A stretch of 64,000 nt of DNA from Collimonas fungivorans Ter331 (GTDB taxonomy: Bacteria; Pseudomonadota; Gammaproteobacteria; Burkholderiales; Burkholderiaceae_D), in assembly GCF_000221045.1 (NCBI RefSeq), contig NC_015856.1:2286890-2350889 (forward strand), given 5' to 3'. Each line of letters begins with the position of its first letter. Position 1 is the first letter of the stretch. The notes under the pieces are model-generated. The model searched no databases. It was not told where the DNA came from and saw nothing but the letters and a program-made list of their open reading frames with translations. Below, piece after piece: positions 35,991 to 44,276 of this stretch. The position numbers and the translations under genes were made by a program.

Positions 35991-36953
35991 CTAATTGTCG
36001 CTGGCGAAAGCAGACTGCGCTGCCGGACCGGCGAACAGTGCGGGCCTGGCAAAGGTTTTTTCCTTTTTATCCGAATCCATCGGCATCGATACCGTCTCGC
36101 CATGCACCAGTTGCTGCCCGCTGAGATCCAGGAATTGGAACCTGGGCGCGTCGAAGCGCGCGCTCGGCGGCGGGAACGGGTAGGGCGCCAGGCTTTCTGC
36201 GGAGCTGATGGCGTTTGGCGCCAGGTCGCGTCCCGGCGACGGCAGCATGACCTGGAACATTTCGTTGCCGTAGGCGAGGATGAAGAACATGTAAGCCGCG
36301 GCGCTGCTGCCGTCCTTGCGTCGGATCAGCAAGACGCTGATCCTGTCGTTCGGCATGAGGCCCGGCGCAAAGGTATGGATGACGGGAAAGGCAAATCCAT
36401 CGAGATGATCGCGTTTCCTGATCCAGGCGACAGCCTGCGCAAAATTCGGCATCTCGCTGTCGGGCAGCACCGACAATCCCATTTTTACGAAAGCCTTCAG
36501 CACGGCAAGCGGAGCATGGGCATCTCGCCTGAGCTGCAACATGATTTCCCTGGTATGCAGGTCGACCGCAACCAGCGGATCATCTTCGAACTGGCAGGGC
36601 GCCGCTTTACTGTCGCCATGCCTGAAAGGCAGGATGCCGTTTTTGCCCCTGATGCGGGCGAAGGTGCGCATGGGCTTGGACCAGTTGCCGAAGTCATTCT
36701 CTATGCCATTGCCGAAAAGCGCGTTGCATTCGTCGCATTCGTAAGCAGAGAACAAGCTCTTGTTGCCCAAGGATTCGGGCAGGGCGTGGGCGGAGAGGCG
36801 GAAACTGGTGTCGGGAGCGCGTTTGCCGCAGAAGCGGCAGAGCTGGTTCTCCTGGTCGCCCAGGATGATCTTTTTCCCGGGCTCCAGGACCCATCCGGCA
36901 ATTTTCCGATAGTTCTGGCTGTAAAAGAAGCGGGCTTTGTCGATGGGATTCAT
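35991..36953 (-). CDS. HNH_5-type protein (putative HNH endonuclease)
   Basis: A 320-residue protein whose first 90 residues match the HNH_5 pattern: CRFCGKR, SAHALPESLGNKSLFSAYECDECNALFG, with two CxxC zinc pairs and the Ser-His-Ala-x-Pro-Glu core. The C-terminal 200 residues are of unknown fold, with a Pro-rich PYPFPPPSARFD stretch. HNH_5 proteins are often nuclease components of defence or repair islands, but nothing else here points to a defence island. AGGAG lies upstream. Cotranscribed with the HAD gene. Confidence 0.75.
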   Translation of the reverse strand: MNPIDKARFFYSQNYRKIAGWVLEPGKKIILGDQENQLCRFCGKRAPDTSFRLSAHALPESLGNKSLFSAYECDECNALFGNGIENDFGNWSKPMRTFARIRGKNGILPFRHGDSKAAPCQFEDDPLVAVDLHTREIMLQLRRDAHAPLAVLKAFVKMGLSVLPDSEMPNFAQAVAWIRKRDHLDGFAFPVIHTFAPGLMPNDRISVLLIRRKDGSSAAAYMFFILAYGNEMFQVMLPSPGRDLAPNAISSAESLAPYPFPPPSARFDAPRFQFLDLSGQQLVHGETVSMPMDSDKKEKTFARPALFAGPAAQSAFASDN

Positions 36954-36977
36954 GACTGACTCCTGTCAATCATGGAT

Positions 36978-37154
36978 TCAATGGTGCTTGTGCGTGTCGT
37001 GTTTTTTGTCGCCATATTCCTTCTGGACCTGGCCGACGGTTTTATCGATCTTGCCTTTCTCTTCCAGGCGCTTGTCGCCGGCAATCTTGCCGGCGGTTTC
37101 CTTGATCTTGCCTTCCGCTTCCTTGACGCGGCCTTTCACCTGATCCTTGTTCAT
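36978..37154 (-). CDS. CsbD-family stress protein
   Basis: A 58-residue protein with the CsbD pattern: MNKDQVKGRVKEAEGKIKETAGKI then KGKIDKTVGQVQKEYGD. CsbD proteins are small, charged, and induced in general stress and stationary phase; function is unknown. The start at 37154 has AGGAG 7 nt upstream and gives the exact family start (MNKDQVKG). His-rich tail DTHKHH. Lies between the HNH_5 gene and a small hypothetical gene, all leftward. Confidence 0.93.
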   Translation of the reverse strand: MNKDQVKGRVKEAEGKIKETAGKIAGDKRLEEKGKIDKTVGQVQKEYGDKKHDTHKHH

Positions 37155-37442
37155 GGCTATCTCCTGGAGTGATGTGGACAATCGGCAGAACGCGGTGCTG
37201 GATGCTGGCGTTCAGCATGAACAGCATCTGCCTGGGTTGCCGCACGGTCTGTACGGCAGCGCACTTAGATGGCAGGAGCTGGGGCCGGCAGGGGAAAGAG
37301 TGAAAAAAAGGAACGGCAAACCGCCGATGGCGGCAGGTCCTGAATCACCGTGAAATCGTTCCCGGCGACAGCGGTGCAGCGAGCACAAGCGATTGCCATA
37401 CGCGCTCGCCGGAATTGCTGGAGTCGAGACAAGAGCGGAGCG

Positions 37443-37727
37443 TCAGGCTGCTCCGCGGTACGAGTTCAGATCCGGTGTAAGCCGTTGCGGGCCTTGTGGT
37501 TGAGGCGACTGTTTGGGCCTCTGCGAATTGGCCACGCTTTCCACGCCATCGGCGGCGATCGCTTCGAGGAAACCGAGGACGTTGCGGTAATAATCGACCC
37601 GCATTTCGGCTTCCAGCAATTGCCTTTCCGACTGATACAGCGCCAGGCGTGTATCGCGTAGTTCATTTTCTGCCAGCTTTTCAGGCGTCTGGATATATTT
37701 GATCGCCAATCTGTTAAGCCATCCCAT
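37443..37727 (-). CDS. Small hypothetical protein
   Basis: A 94-residue protein, amphipathic helical over residues 12-55 (KLAENELRDTRLALYQSERQLLEAEMRVDYYR suggests a coiled coil), then a Pro/Gln-rich tail (RPKQSPQPQGPQRL). I do not know its family. The start at 37727 is chosen because AGAGG stands 7 nt upstream. Similar coiled-coil small proteins occur in related genomes by recollection only. Confidence 0.6.
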   Translation of the reverse strand: MGWLNRLAIKYIQTPEKLAENELRDTRLALYQSERQLLEAEMRVDYYRNVLGFLEAIAADGVESVANSQRPKQSPQPQGPQRLTPDLNSYRGAA

Positions 37728-37992
37728 GTCGGCACCTCTTTTGTATGGAGACAATTTGATCTTAAATCGTTCTTGGTAAAGAAACCTGACAATTGACATC
37801 ATTTAACTATCTTGTTGCGCAATTTCCACGTCCATATTTACTTGGAACAACTAAATATCGTTTGCAAGAAAATGCAAGGCATAACAAACAAGATGCGCCC
37901 GGCATGGCAACGATGATTGGCGCGCAACTGCGCGAATTTGTCGTTCTGCCTGCATGCGTTCTGACTAGAATTACATTCGACAAGGAATTCTT

Positions 37993-38937
37993 ATGCCAGT
38001 TCACACTCATGCAATTGCCCTGATCGCCTACGACGATGTCCAGATGCTCGACGTGGCCGGGCCGAGCGAAGTATTTGCAATGGCGGCGCGCATCTTGGGC
38101 GAGCAGACCGGCTATGCGCAGGCGTATGCGATCAGCGTGCTGTCGAGCCGCGGCGGCGAAATCCGCTCCAGTTCCGGGATGCGGCTGATGACGACGGCGC
38201 TCGCCGCTGCGGCGCCAGATATGTTCGACGTGGTGCTGGTTGCCGGCGGCCAAGGCGCGCAGGCCGCCGGCGCCGACCGCGAATTGCTGGCCTGGCTGCA
38301 GAGCGCCGCGCCGCACGCGCGCCGCATCGGTTCGGTGTGCACCGGCGCGTTTGTGATCGGCGCCGCAGGACTGCTGGACGGTTACCGCGCGGTGACGCAC
38401 TGGAAGAGCCAGGAAGCGCTGGCGCGCCGTTTTCCGCGGGCGCAAATCGTCGACAACGTCTTGTTCGTGGTTGACCGGCAGCGCGTCAGTTCGGCCGGCG
38501 TCACTGCCGGCATGGACCTGGCCTTGCACCTGGTGGAAAGCGATCACGGCGCGGCGATCGCCAACGCGGTTGCGCGCAGCCTGGTGATGTTCATGCAGCG
38601 CGCCGGCGCGGAAAACCAGCGCAGCGCGCCGCTGTTTGCGCAGGCCGCAGAGAGCAGCGTGATCGACAAGGTGCTGGCGATCCTGCACGCCCGGTTTAAC
38701 GAACAGCTGAGCGCCGTCCGGCTGGCTGGCGAGGTGCATACCAGCACCAGGACGCTGCAACGCCAGTTCAAGCAAAAGACTGGTTATACCGTGCACGGCT
38801 ACCTGGAAAACTATCGCCTGGCGATCGCGCGCGGATTGCTGGAAAAAAGAATCGATGAAGAACGCGTCGCGCGCAACTGCGGTTTCCGCAATGCGCGGCA
38901 ATTGCGGCGTTTGATCAATCTGCAGCTACCACCATGA
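37993..38937 (+). CDS. GlxA-type AraC regulator with DJ-1/PfpI domain
   Basis: A 314-residue regulator. Residues 1-190 form a DJ-1/PfpI domain (ALIAYDDVQMLDVAGPSEVF, VCTGAFVIGAAGLLDGYRAVTHW with the elbow cysteine, SSAGVTAGMDLAL). Residues about 215-314 carry the AraC HTH pair (VRLAGEVHTSTRTLQRQFKQKTGY, and VARNCGFRNARQLRR). The protein ends a few residues after the second HTH (LINLQLPP), about 15 residues short of the usual AraC ending F..F..G.sP..yR, so the last helix may be missing. It is 18 bp upstream of a second DJ-1 protein gene and may control it. Confidence 0.88.
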   Translation: MPVHTHAIALIAYDDVQMLDVAGPSEVFAMAARILGEQTGYAQAYAISVLSSRGGEIRSSSGMRLMTTALAAAAPDMFDVVLVAGGQGAQAAGADRELLAWLQSAAPHARRIGSVCTGAFVIGAAGLLDGYRAVTHWKSQEALARRFPRAQIVDNVLFVVDRQRVSSAGVTAGMDLALHLVESDHGAAIANAVARSLVMFMQRAGAENQRSAPLFAQAAESSVIDKVLAILHARFNEQLSAVRLAGEVHTSTRTLQRQFKQKTGYTVHGYLENYRLAIARGLLEKRIDEERVARNCGFRNARQLRRLINLQLPP

Positions 38938-38955
38938 AACCAGACCGGAGCCGAA

Positions 38956-39771
38956 ATGAATCGTCGTAATGCCCTCAAGACCCTTGCCGCCGGCGTTGCT
39001 GCCGCGCCCGCGATTAGCCGCGCCGCGACTGCTGCAGAAACGCTGCCGCAAGCTGTGGCGCCGACCGCAAAACCGCTGCGCATAGCCATGGTGATTTTCC
39101 AGGGCATGACCCAGCTCGATTTCAGCGCGCCGTTCGAGGTGCTGGCGCGGATTCCCGGCGCCCAGGTCGACGTCGTGGCGGAGAGCTTGGAGCCGGTGAT
39201 TTCGGACACCGGTTTACGCCTGCTGCCGACCCACACTTTTGCCGGCGGCGCCCAGCCGGACCTGCTGTTTGTGCCCGGCGGACCGGGGCAGAATGCGCAG
39301 ATGACAAATCCAGCCATGATCGGCTATCTGGCGGCGACCGGGAGGAGCGCCGCGTATGTGACCTCGGTCTGCACCGGTTCGCTGCTGCTGGCCGCGGCCG
39401 GATTGCTGCAAGGTTACAAGGCGACCTGCCATTGGATGTCGATCGACCAGCTCGGCCTGTTTGGCGTCGTTGCGCAACAGCAGAGAGTGGTGGTCGACCG
39501 CAACCGCATTACTGGAGCCGGCGTGACCTCCGGCATGGATTTCGCGCTCACGGTGGTCGCGACGCTGCGCGGCGATGAACTCGCCGGGCGCCTGGAATTA
39601 TTGCTTGAATACGATCCACAGCCGCCGTTCCGCAGCGGCACGCCAAGCCTGGCCGGACCTGCCGTGGTGCAGCAGGTGCGCACCTTGGCCGCCCCCATGC
39701 TGGCGCAGCGCCGGGCGCAGTCGGAGGCCGCTGCCGCCAATCTGCGGCAGCGCCGCTCAATGAACCGATAG
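38956..39771 (+). CDS. Tat-exported DJ-1/PfpI family protein
   Basis: A 271-residue protein with an N-terminal twin-arginine-like signal (MNRRNALKTLAAGVAAAPAI...A), so it may be exported folded. The rest is a DJ-1/PfpI domain close to isonitrile hydratase-like proteins: MVIFQGMTQLDFSAPFEVLARIP, FVPGGPGQNAQM, the elbow SVCTGSLLLAAAGLLQGYKATCHW and GAGVTSGMDFALTV. It lacks the HTH of its upstream neighbour, with which it shares the same core fold, suggesting duplication with domain loss or gain. Its 3' end overlaps the convergent TPR gene by 15 bp. Confidence 0.87.
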   Translation: MNRRNALKTLAAGVAAAPAISRAATAAETLPQAVAPTAKPLRIAMVIFQGMTQLDFSAPFEVLARIPGAQVDVVAESLEPVISDTGLRLLPTHTFAGGAQPDLLFVPGGPGQNAQMTNPAMIGYLAATGRSAAYVTSVCTGSLLLAAAGLLQGYKATCHWMSIDQLGLFGVVAQQQRVVVDRNRITGAGVTSGMDFALTVVATLRGDELAGRLELLLEYDPQPPFRSGTPSLAGPAVVQQVRTLAAPMLAQRRAQSEAAAANLRQRRSMNR

Positions 39772-40923
39772 CGGCGCGCGGTACGACTTGACGCGGTCAA
39801 GCTTGGCCGCATACAGGTCGTGATCGTTGCCGGTGGAGCTGTTTTGCATGGCGATGCTCAAATGCTTGACAGCCTGTTCCATGTCGCCCAGGCGCAGGCA
39901 GGCAATACCCATCCAGTACTGGAATTCATGATAGTAGGGATCGCGCGCAATTTCCCTGCTGAAGTGCATTTTGGCGGCCTTGAAATCGCCGGCGCGCATT
40001 GCCGCCATGCCCAGGCTGAATGCCTGGAAAGGCGCTTCAGGCTGCAATTGCGCCAGCCTGGCCGCCAGCAGTTTCGATTCCGCGGATTTGCCCAGGTCGT
40101 TGAGAACGCCGATCAGGTTGAACATGACCACCGTGTTTTCCGGCTCGCGCTCGGACACCTGGCGGAAGGTGTGCTCGGCTTCCTGCAAATTGCCGTGGCG
40201 CCGGTAGATCACTCCCAGCGTGTTGTAGGAAGCGAGGAAATTGGCGTCTTGCCTGATCGCTTCGCGCGCCCACCAGTAGGCGTCATCCAGCTGGTGCATG
40301 GACAAGGCTTCAGCCGCCTGGTTATTCATGTACATGGCCACCACGGTGTTCTCTTCGATCTCTTCCCTGCGCTGGCCTGCGGTATCTTCTGGCGGCAGGA
40401 AATCGATGGTCATCAGGCGGCTCTGGTCAAGCGGCGTGCGGATGGCGCTCGGCCGCTTGCCGAGGGTGAGATTGACGTGGCCGCTGGCAAAATAGAGGTC
40501 TGCATTGCGGCTCCAGGCCTGATCCATGAGTATGCTCTGGTAGCGTACCGGCAGCCCCAATTCCTTGGCGAAGGCGGCGGTCATGATCACCAGCGACAGG
40601 CAGTTGCCGCTGCGGGCGGCGAAGGTCTGGGCGGCATTGCGCGTGTGTTCGGAGCTGTATTCCAGCTGCAGCTGGCCCTTGCTGTACAGCGCATCGAACA
40701 AGCCTTGCTGTATGCCCTTGGTGCGCATCTGGTGGGCGTTTTCATCGGTGGCCAGGTATTGGCGCATGGCGTGGCTGACAGCAAAAACGTCCTCGGCGCT
40801 GACGCGCTGCGAGGGCGCGGAAAACAGCTGGTCGCTGAACAGGCGATCGTCGCGCGACGCCCGCGGCGAGGTGGCGCAGGCGCCGAGCAGGAGACATAGA
40901 GGCAGGACTAGCCAGTGTTTCAT
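39757..40923 (-). CDS. TPR-repeat lipoprotein with transglutaminase-like N-domain
   Basis: A 388-residue lipoprotein; signal WLVLPLCLLLGAC-AT gives the lipobox. Residues about 90-190 look like a transglutaminase-type papain fold (SGNCLSLVIMTAAFAKELGLPVRY with Cys, GHVNLTL with His). About 215-380 hold tetratricopeptide repeats (AYWWAREAIRQDANFLASYNTLGVIYRRHGNLQEAEHTFRQVS). The start at 40923 (MKHWLVL) fits the signal peptide. Likely envelope-anchored assembly or scaffolding factor; enzymatic activity unproven. Confidence 0.82.
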   Translation of the reverse strand: MKHWLVLPLCLLLGACATSPRASRDDRLFSDQLFSAPSQRVSAEDVFAVSHAMRQYLATDENAHQMRTKGIQQGLFDALYSKGQLQLEYSSEHTRNAAQTFAARSGNCLSLVIMTAAFAKELGLPVRYQSILMDQAWSRNADLYFASGHVNLTLGKRPSAIRTPLDQSRLMTIDFLPPEDTAGQRREEIEENTVVAMYMNNQAAEALSMHQLDDAYWWAREAIRQDANFLASYNTLGVIYRRHGNLQEAEHTFRQVSEREPENTVVMFNLIGVLNDLGKSAESKLLAARLAQLQPEAPFQAFSLGMAAMRAGDFKAAKMHFSREIARDPYYHEFQYWMGIACLRLGDMEQAVKHLSIAMQNSSTGNDHDLYAAKLDRVKSYRAPLSVH

Positions 40924-40998
40924 CTGAGGCCACCAAGTGGTAGGCAACTTCCAATATGCAGCTTGCAGCAGGCTGCTTCCAATATATATCTGAACCGG

Positions 40999-41439
40999 TC
41001 AGGCCGGATGTCCCATGATGTAGTGCTCGAGCTGTTGGATGATGAATTGCTGTTCCGAGATGATGTCTTTCACCAGGTCGCCGATGGAGATGATGCCGAC
41101 CAGCTTGTCGTCGTCCAGGATCGGCAGGTGGCGCAGGCGGTTCTCGGTCATCAGCGCCATGCATTGTTCATTGGTGTCGTCCAGCCGCACGTACATGACG
41201 GAGGAGGTCATGATGTCGCTCACCGAAGTGTCGGTTGACGAACGGCCTTTGAGTATCATCTTCCTGGCGTAGTCGCGTTCCGTGACGATGCCGACGATTT
41301 TTCCCTGCACCGTCACCAGCAGCGCCCCGACGCTCTTGTCCGACATCATCTTGATGGCGTCGAACACCTTGGCGTCTGGAGCAATCGTGTAGACGGTCTG
41401 GTTCTGCTTGGTCTTGAGAATCTGTGCGACGGTTTTCAT
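40999..41439 (-). CDS. CBS-domain pair protein
   Basis: A 146-residue protein made of two CBS motifs: TVYTIAPDAKVFDAIKMMSDKSVGALLV...GIVTERDYARKMIL, and MTSSVMYVRLDDTNEQCMALMTENRLRHLPILDDDKLVGIISIGDLVKDII. Such pairs bind adenosyl nucleotides and act as regulatory modules. AAGGA stands 7 nt before the ATG at 41439, which is preferred to the ATG at 41454. The C-terminal helix (QQFIIQQLEHYIMGHPA) is typical of stand-alone CBS proteins. No partner is evident. Confidence 0.93.
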   Translation of the reverse strand: MKTVAQILKTKQNQTVYTIAPDAKVFDAIKMMSDKSVGALLVTVQGKIVGIVTERDYARKMILKGRSSTDTSVSDIMTSSVMYVRLDDTNEQCMALMTENRLRHLPILDDDKLVGIISIGDLVKDIISEQQFIIQQLEHYIMGHPA

Positions 41440-41756
41440 CAGGCATTCCTTCAAATAAACGCTGCAATTTGAATAATTTTTCTGTGACTCTGCTTAGTCA
41501 AGAAAGTAGTCTTTTCGTTTTCAAATTGCAAGCATCTTCAATGCGGGCGCACGCTGCCGCTGACAATTCTGACAGGTGTAAAAAGATGGGCTATTATATT
41601 ATTATTGCAGTGCGGCAATTATTTCTTGGCTGGCAAAATTGAACCATAGGCGGGCAACACGCTCTGTCTGTGGGGTCCGGAGCGACACATTTCCTCGCTC
41701 TGGGAGCGAGCCAATACAAGAAACAGAAAGTCTTTTTTTAATGACAACGTATTTCA
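41440..41756. other. Intergenic region CBS-histidine kinase with a short hairpin
   Basis: No supported gene in 317 bp. The middle is AT-rich (promoter region for one or both divergent genes). A perfect 7-bp hairpin CTCGCTC-TGG-GAGCGAG lies at 41694-41710, in the leader of the kinase gene about 47 bp before its ATG; no T run directly follows. It could be an RNA leader element. Nothing else clear. Confidence 0.45.
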
Positions 41757-43460
41757 ATGGTTGTTTTGCCAATGACCGATTTTAGTTTTACCGCCGTGCT
41801 GAAAAAAATACAGAAGTCAGATGTAGCAATAGCATTGCCGCGCCGGTCGGATATCCGGCTTGCGATCTTATTTTTTGCAAGTGCATTAATCGCATGCATA
41901 TGGGTGGTTACCTTATATGACGAAGCCAGCGAAACGCAGCGCGAGCTGGAAAAGGTAGGGCGCGACGCCCAGAACGTAGCACGGGCGTTCGATGAAAACA
42001 TCAGCCACGTGATCGAACAGGCCGACGAAGCCAGCGACCTGCTGAAATACCAGTACGAGCGTTTCGGCGCAAAAATGAACAATCCTGAATACCGGGATGC
42101 ATGGCTGATGCAAGGTAATCTCGCCAATCGTTTCTTCATTCTTGACGAGCACGGGAAGCAGGTTTACGCCAACGACGATATCGTGCTCAACGACGAACTC
42201 ATCGCCGGACACATGCAATTGCACCGGGGGCATGATTCCGGCCAGCTGCTGTTCCTTGTCAAGCCGGTGCGCGACCGCGTCTCGGGAGACTGGTCGATGC
42301 AAGCCAGCCGGCGCCTCAACCGGCCCGACGGCAGCTTCAGCGGCGTAGTCGGCGTTTCGATCAGCAACGAAGCGGTGACACGGTTTTATCACCAGATCAA
42401 TGTCGGCCAGGGTGGCGCAATCAGCGTGGTCGGCGACGAAGGCACGATCAAGGCGCGCGAACCGGACGGCGCCAAGGCGATCGGCATGGATTTTTCCGGC
42501 AGGCCATCGTTCGCCGTGATGAAGCAGCACAAGCAAGGCTACCTGACCAGCAACGGCGTGGTCGACGGCAAGCGGCGGACCTATGCCTATCGTCACCTGG
42601 AAAATTATCCGCTGATGGTGCTTGTCGGCATTTCGGTCGAAGAGGCGATGCAGCCCTTTTATAACAACCGTTTTCGCGGTTACGTGCTGGCGGCATTTTC
42701 AACCGGGGTGGTGGTGGTGTTTACCGTCTTCATCCTGTTCATGGCGAACGGCCTGGTGAGCACGGGGCGGGTGGCGACGCTGGCCAACCAGGCAAAGTCG
42801 CAGTTTCTCGCGAATATGTCGCATGAATTGCGTACGCCGCTGAATGGAATTTTGGGTTATGCGGAACTGTTGCGCGAAGATCTGGTCGGAACCGACGAGC
42901 AACATTTTGCGCAGGCAATACACGACAGCGGCACGCACTTGTTATTGCTGGTCAATACCGTGCTTGATCTGGAGCGGATCGCGGCGGGGAAAATGGAAGT
43001 ATTCATTGCCACCGAAAATTTGCGCGAGGTGATGCAGAAAATTGTTGCCAGCCATGCATCTACCGCGATGCGCAAGGGGATTGCCTTGAGGCTGGTGCTG
43101 AGTCCGGCGCTGCCGGTCGAATTTGCCTGCGACCGCGGCAAGCTGATCAGGGTGCTCAACAACCTGATCCACAACGCGCTGAAATATACGGACCAGGGGG
43201 CGGTAACGGTGCGCGTGCTGCAGGGCGACGGCGTGCTGATATTCCGGGTGGTGGATACCGGCGAAGGCATTCCGGCGGAACTGCAGCGCATCATCTTTGA
43301 AAAATTTGCGCAGGTGGACGGCTCGGACATGCGGGCCCAGGCCGGCAGCGGGCTGGGCCTGGCGCTGGCCAAGGAATTGGTGAAATTCATGGGCGGCACC
43401 ATCGCCGTACGGTCGCGGGTTGGCAAAGGTTCCATATTTGCCTTCACGCTGCCGATTTGA
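41757..43460 (+). CDS. Membrane sensor histidine kinase (dCache-HisKA-HATPase)
   Basis: A 567-residue kinase. Transmembrane segments at about 40-60 and 310-335 enclose an extracytoplasmic double-Cache-like sensor (RFFILDEHGKQVYAND, DGSFSGVVGVSIS, GTIKAREPDG). The H-box is FLANMSHELRTPLNGILGY, and the ATPase has N, G1 and G2 motifs (LNNLIHNALKYTDQG, VVDTGEGIP, GSGLGLALAKELVKFMGG). No receiver domain is fused. It is followed by a stand-alone receiver and a stand-alone Hpt protein, so a three-protein phosphorelay is likely. Ligand unknown; Cache sensors often bind small organic acids or amino acids. Confidence 0.93.
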   Translation: MVVLPMTDFSFTAVLKKIQKSDVAIALPRRSDIRLAILFFASALIACIWVVTLYDEASETQRELEKVGRDAQNVARAFDENISHVIEQADEASDLLKYQYERFGAKMNNPEYRDAWLMQGNLANRFFILDEHGKQVYANDDIVLNDELIAGHMQLHRGHDSGQLLFLVKPVRDRVSGDWSMQASRRLNRPDGSFSGVVGVSISNEAVTRFYHQINVGQGGAISVVGDEGTIKAREPDGAKAIGMDFSGRPSFAVMKQHKQGYLTSNGVVDGKRRTYAYRHLENYPLMVLVGISVEEAMQPFYNNRFRGYVLAAFSTGVVVVFTVFILFMANGLVSTGRVATLANQAKSQFLANMSHELRTPLNGILGYAELLREDLVGTDEQHFAQAIHDSGTHLLLLVNTVLDLERIAAGKMEVFIATENLREVMQKIVASHASTAMRKGIALRLVLSPALPVEFACDRGKLIRVLNNLIHNALKYTDQGAVTVRVLQGDGVLIFRVVDTGEGIPAELQRIIFEKFAQVDGSDMRAQAGSGLGLALAKELVKFMGGTIAVRSRVGKGSIFAFTLPI

Positions 43461-43487
43461 ACAAGGCTTTACAGTGATTAGGTGTGA

Positions 43488-43847
43488 ATGAAAAACATAT
43501 TGGTAGTGGATGACAATCCTCTCAACAGCAACCTCGCCAGGATCATCCTGACCAGGGCGGGGTATACGGTTCACGTGTTTGCCGGAGCCTCCGAGGCTTT
43601 GCGGTATCTGGAGAAAAATACAGTCGATGTGGTGTTGACCGATGTCGGCATGCGCGATATAAACGGTAAAGAATTCTGCCGCCTGGTCAAGGAAGGCAGT
43701 CACATGGTGGTTCCCCGCATGGTGGCGTATACCGCCTTTGCGATGGAGGAGGAGTTGTTGTCGATCCGGGCGGCAGGTTTCGATGCCGTAGTCATCAAGC
43801 CGGCGACCCGTGTCCAGATCCTGGCAGCAGTGGATCCTGCCAGTTGA
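43488..43847 (+). CDS. Stand-alone response-regulator receiver protein
   Basis: A 119-residue CheY-like receiver without an output domain. The acidic pocket is in VVDDNPLNSNLAR, the phospho-acceptor Asp in VVLTDVGMRDINGKEF, the conserved Thr/Ser in MVAYTAFA and Lys in VIKPATR. It starts 27 bp after the kinase stop and overlaps or abuts the Hpt gene. It is probably the phosphate carrier between kinase and Hpt, or a kinase-domain receiver that became separate. Confidence 0.93.
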   Translation: MKNILVVDDNPLNSNLARIILTRAGYTVHVFAGASEALRYLEKNTVDVVLTDVGMRDINGKEFCRLVKEGSHMVVPRMVAYTAFAMEEELLSIRAAGFDAVVIKPATRVQILAAVDPAS

Positions 43848-43894
43848 AGCGCTGTCTCAATTTGGCGTTTCAGGAAAATAACCAGCCGCCTACC

Positions 43895-44272
43895 ATGCAA
43901 TCTCATATCTGCCATCACTTCAGCCCAGAGATGTTTTTAAAACATTCTTATAATGACAAGAGTGTTTTTGTCGACCTGTGCAAGCTGTTCCTGCAGGTCG
44001 GCGGCGAGCAGTTCGCGCGGTTGAAATCGGCCGTGCAAGCCGGGAATGTCAGCGCCACGACGCAGGAATGCCACGCCCTCAAAGGCACGCTGCTCATCTC
44101 GGGCGCCGATGCCGCGGTGCGTTTGCTGGATCAGATCGAGATCGAATTCAACCGGAAAAAACGGGTCTGCACCGCGGAAAAAATCCTCGAGCTGCAAAAT
44201 GAAATCATGCTGACCCTGGATGAGGTGCGCGACTTCCTGGCGGAGCTGGAGAGCCTGGAACTCCAGTATTGA
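43895..44272 (+). CDS. Hpt-domain phosphotransfer protein
   Basis: A 125-residue Hpt protein; the phospho-accepting His is in ECHALKGTLLISGA, with the conserved Lys-Gly after it. The helical flanks (FLKHSYNDKSVFVDLCKLFLQ, AVRLLDQIEIEFNRKK) fit a four-helix bundle. The start is uncertain: ATG 43895 is used, but a TTG at 43844 would overlap the receiver stop and give translational coupling. It completes the kinase-receiver-Hpt set and should pass phosphate to a response regulator elsewhere; the nearby HTH-receiver protein is a candidate. Confidence 0.87.
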   Translation: MQSHICHHFSPEMFLKHSYNDKSVFVDLCKLFLQVGGEQFARLKSAVQAGNVSATTQECHALKGTLLISGADAAVRLLDQIEIEFNRKKRVCTAEKILELQNEIMLTLDEVRDFLAELESLELQY

Positions 44273-44276
44273 ATGT

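Noticed and set aside
41641..41756. Possible cyclic-di-GMP riboswitch in the kinase leader
   Set aside because: The GC-rich stretch and hairpin lack the conserved GEMM core sequences and tetraloop-receptor; only a plain hairpin is supported.
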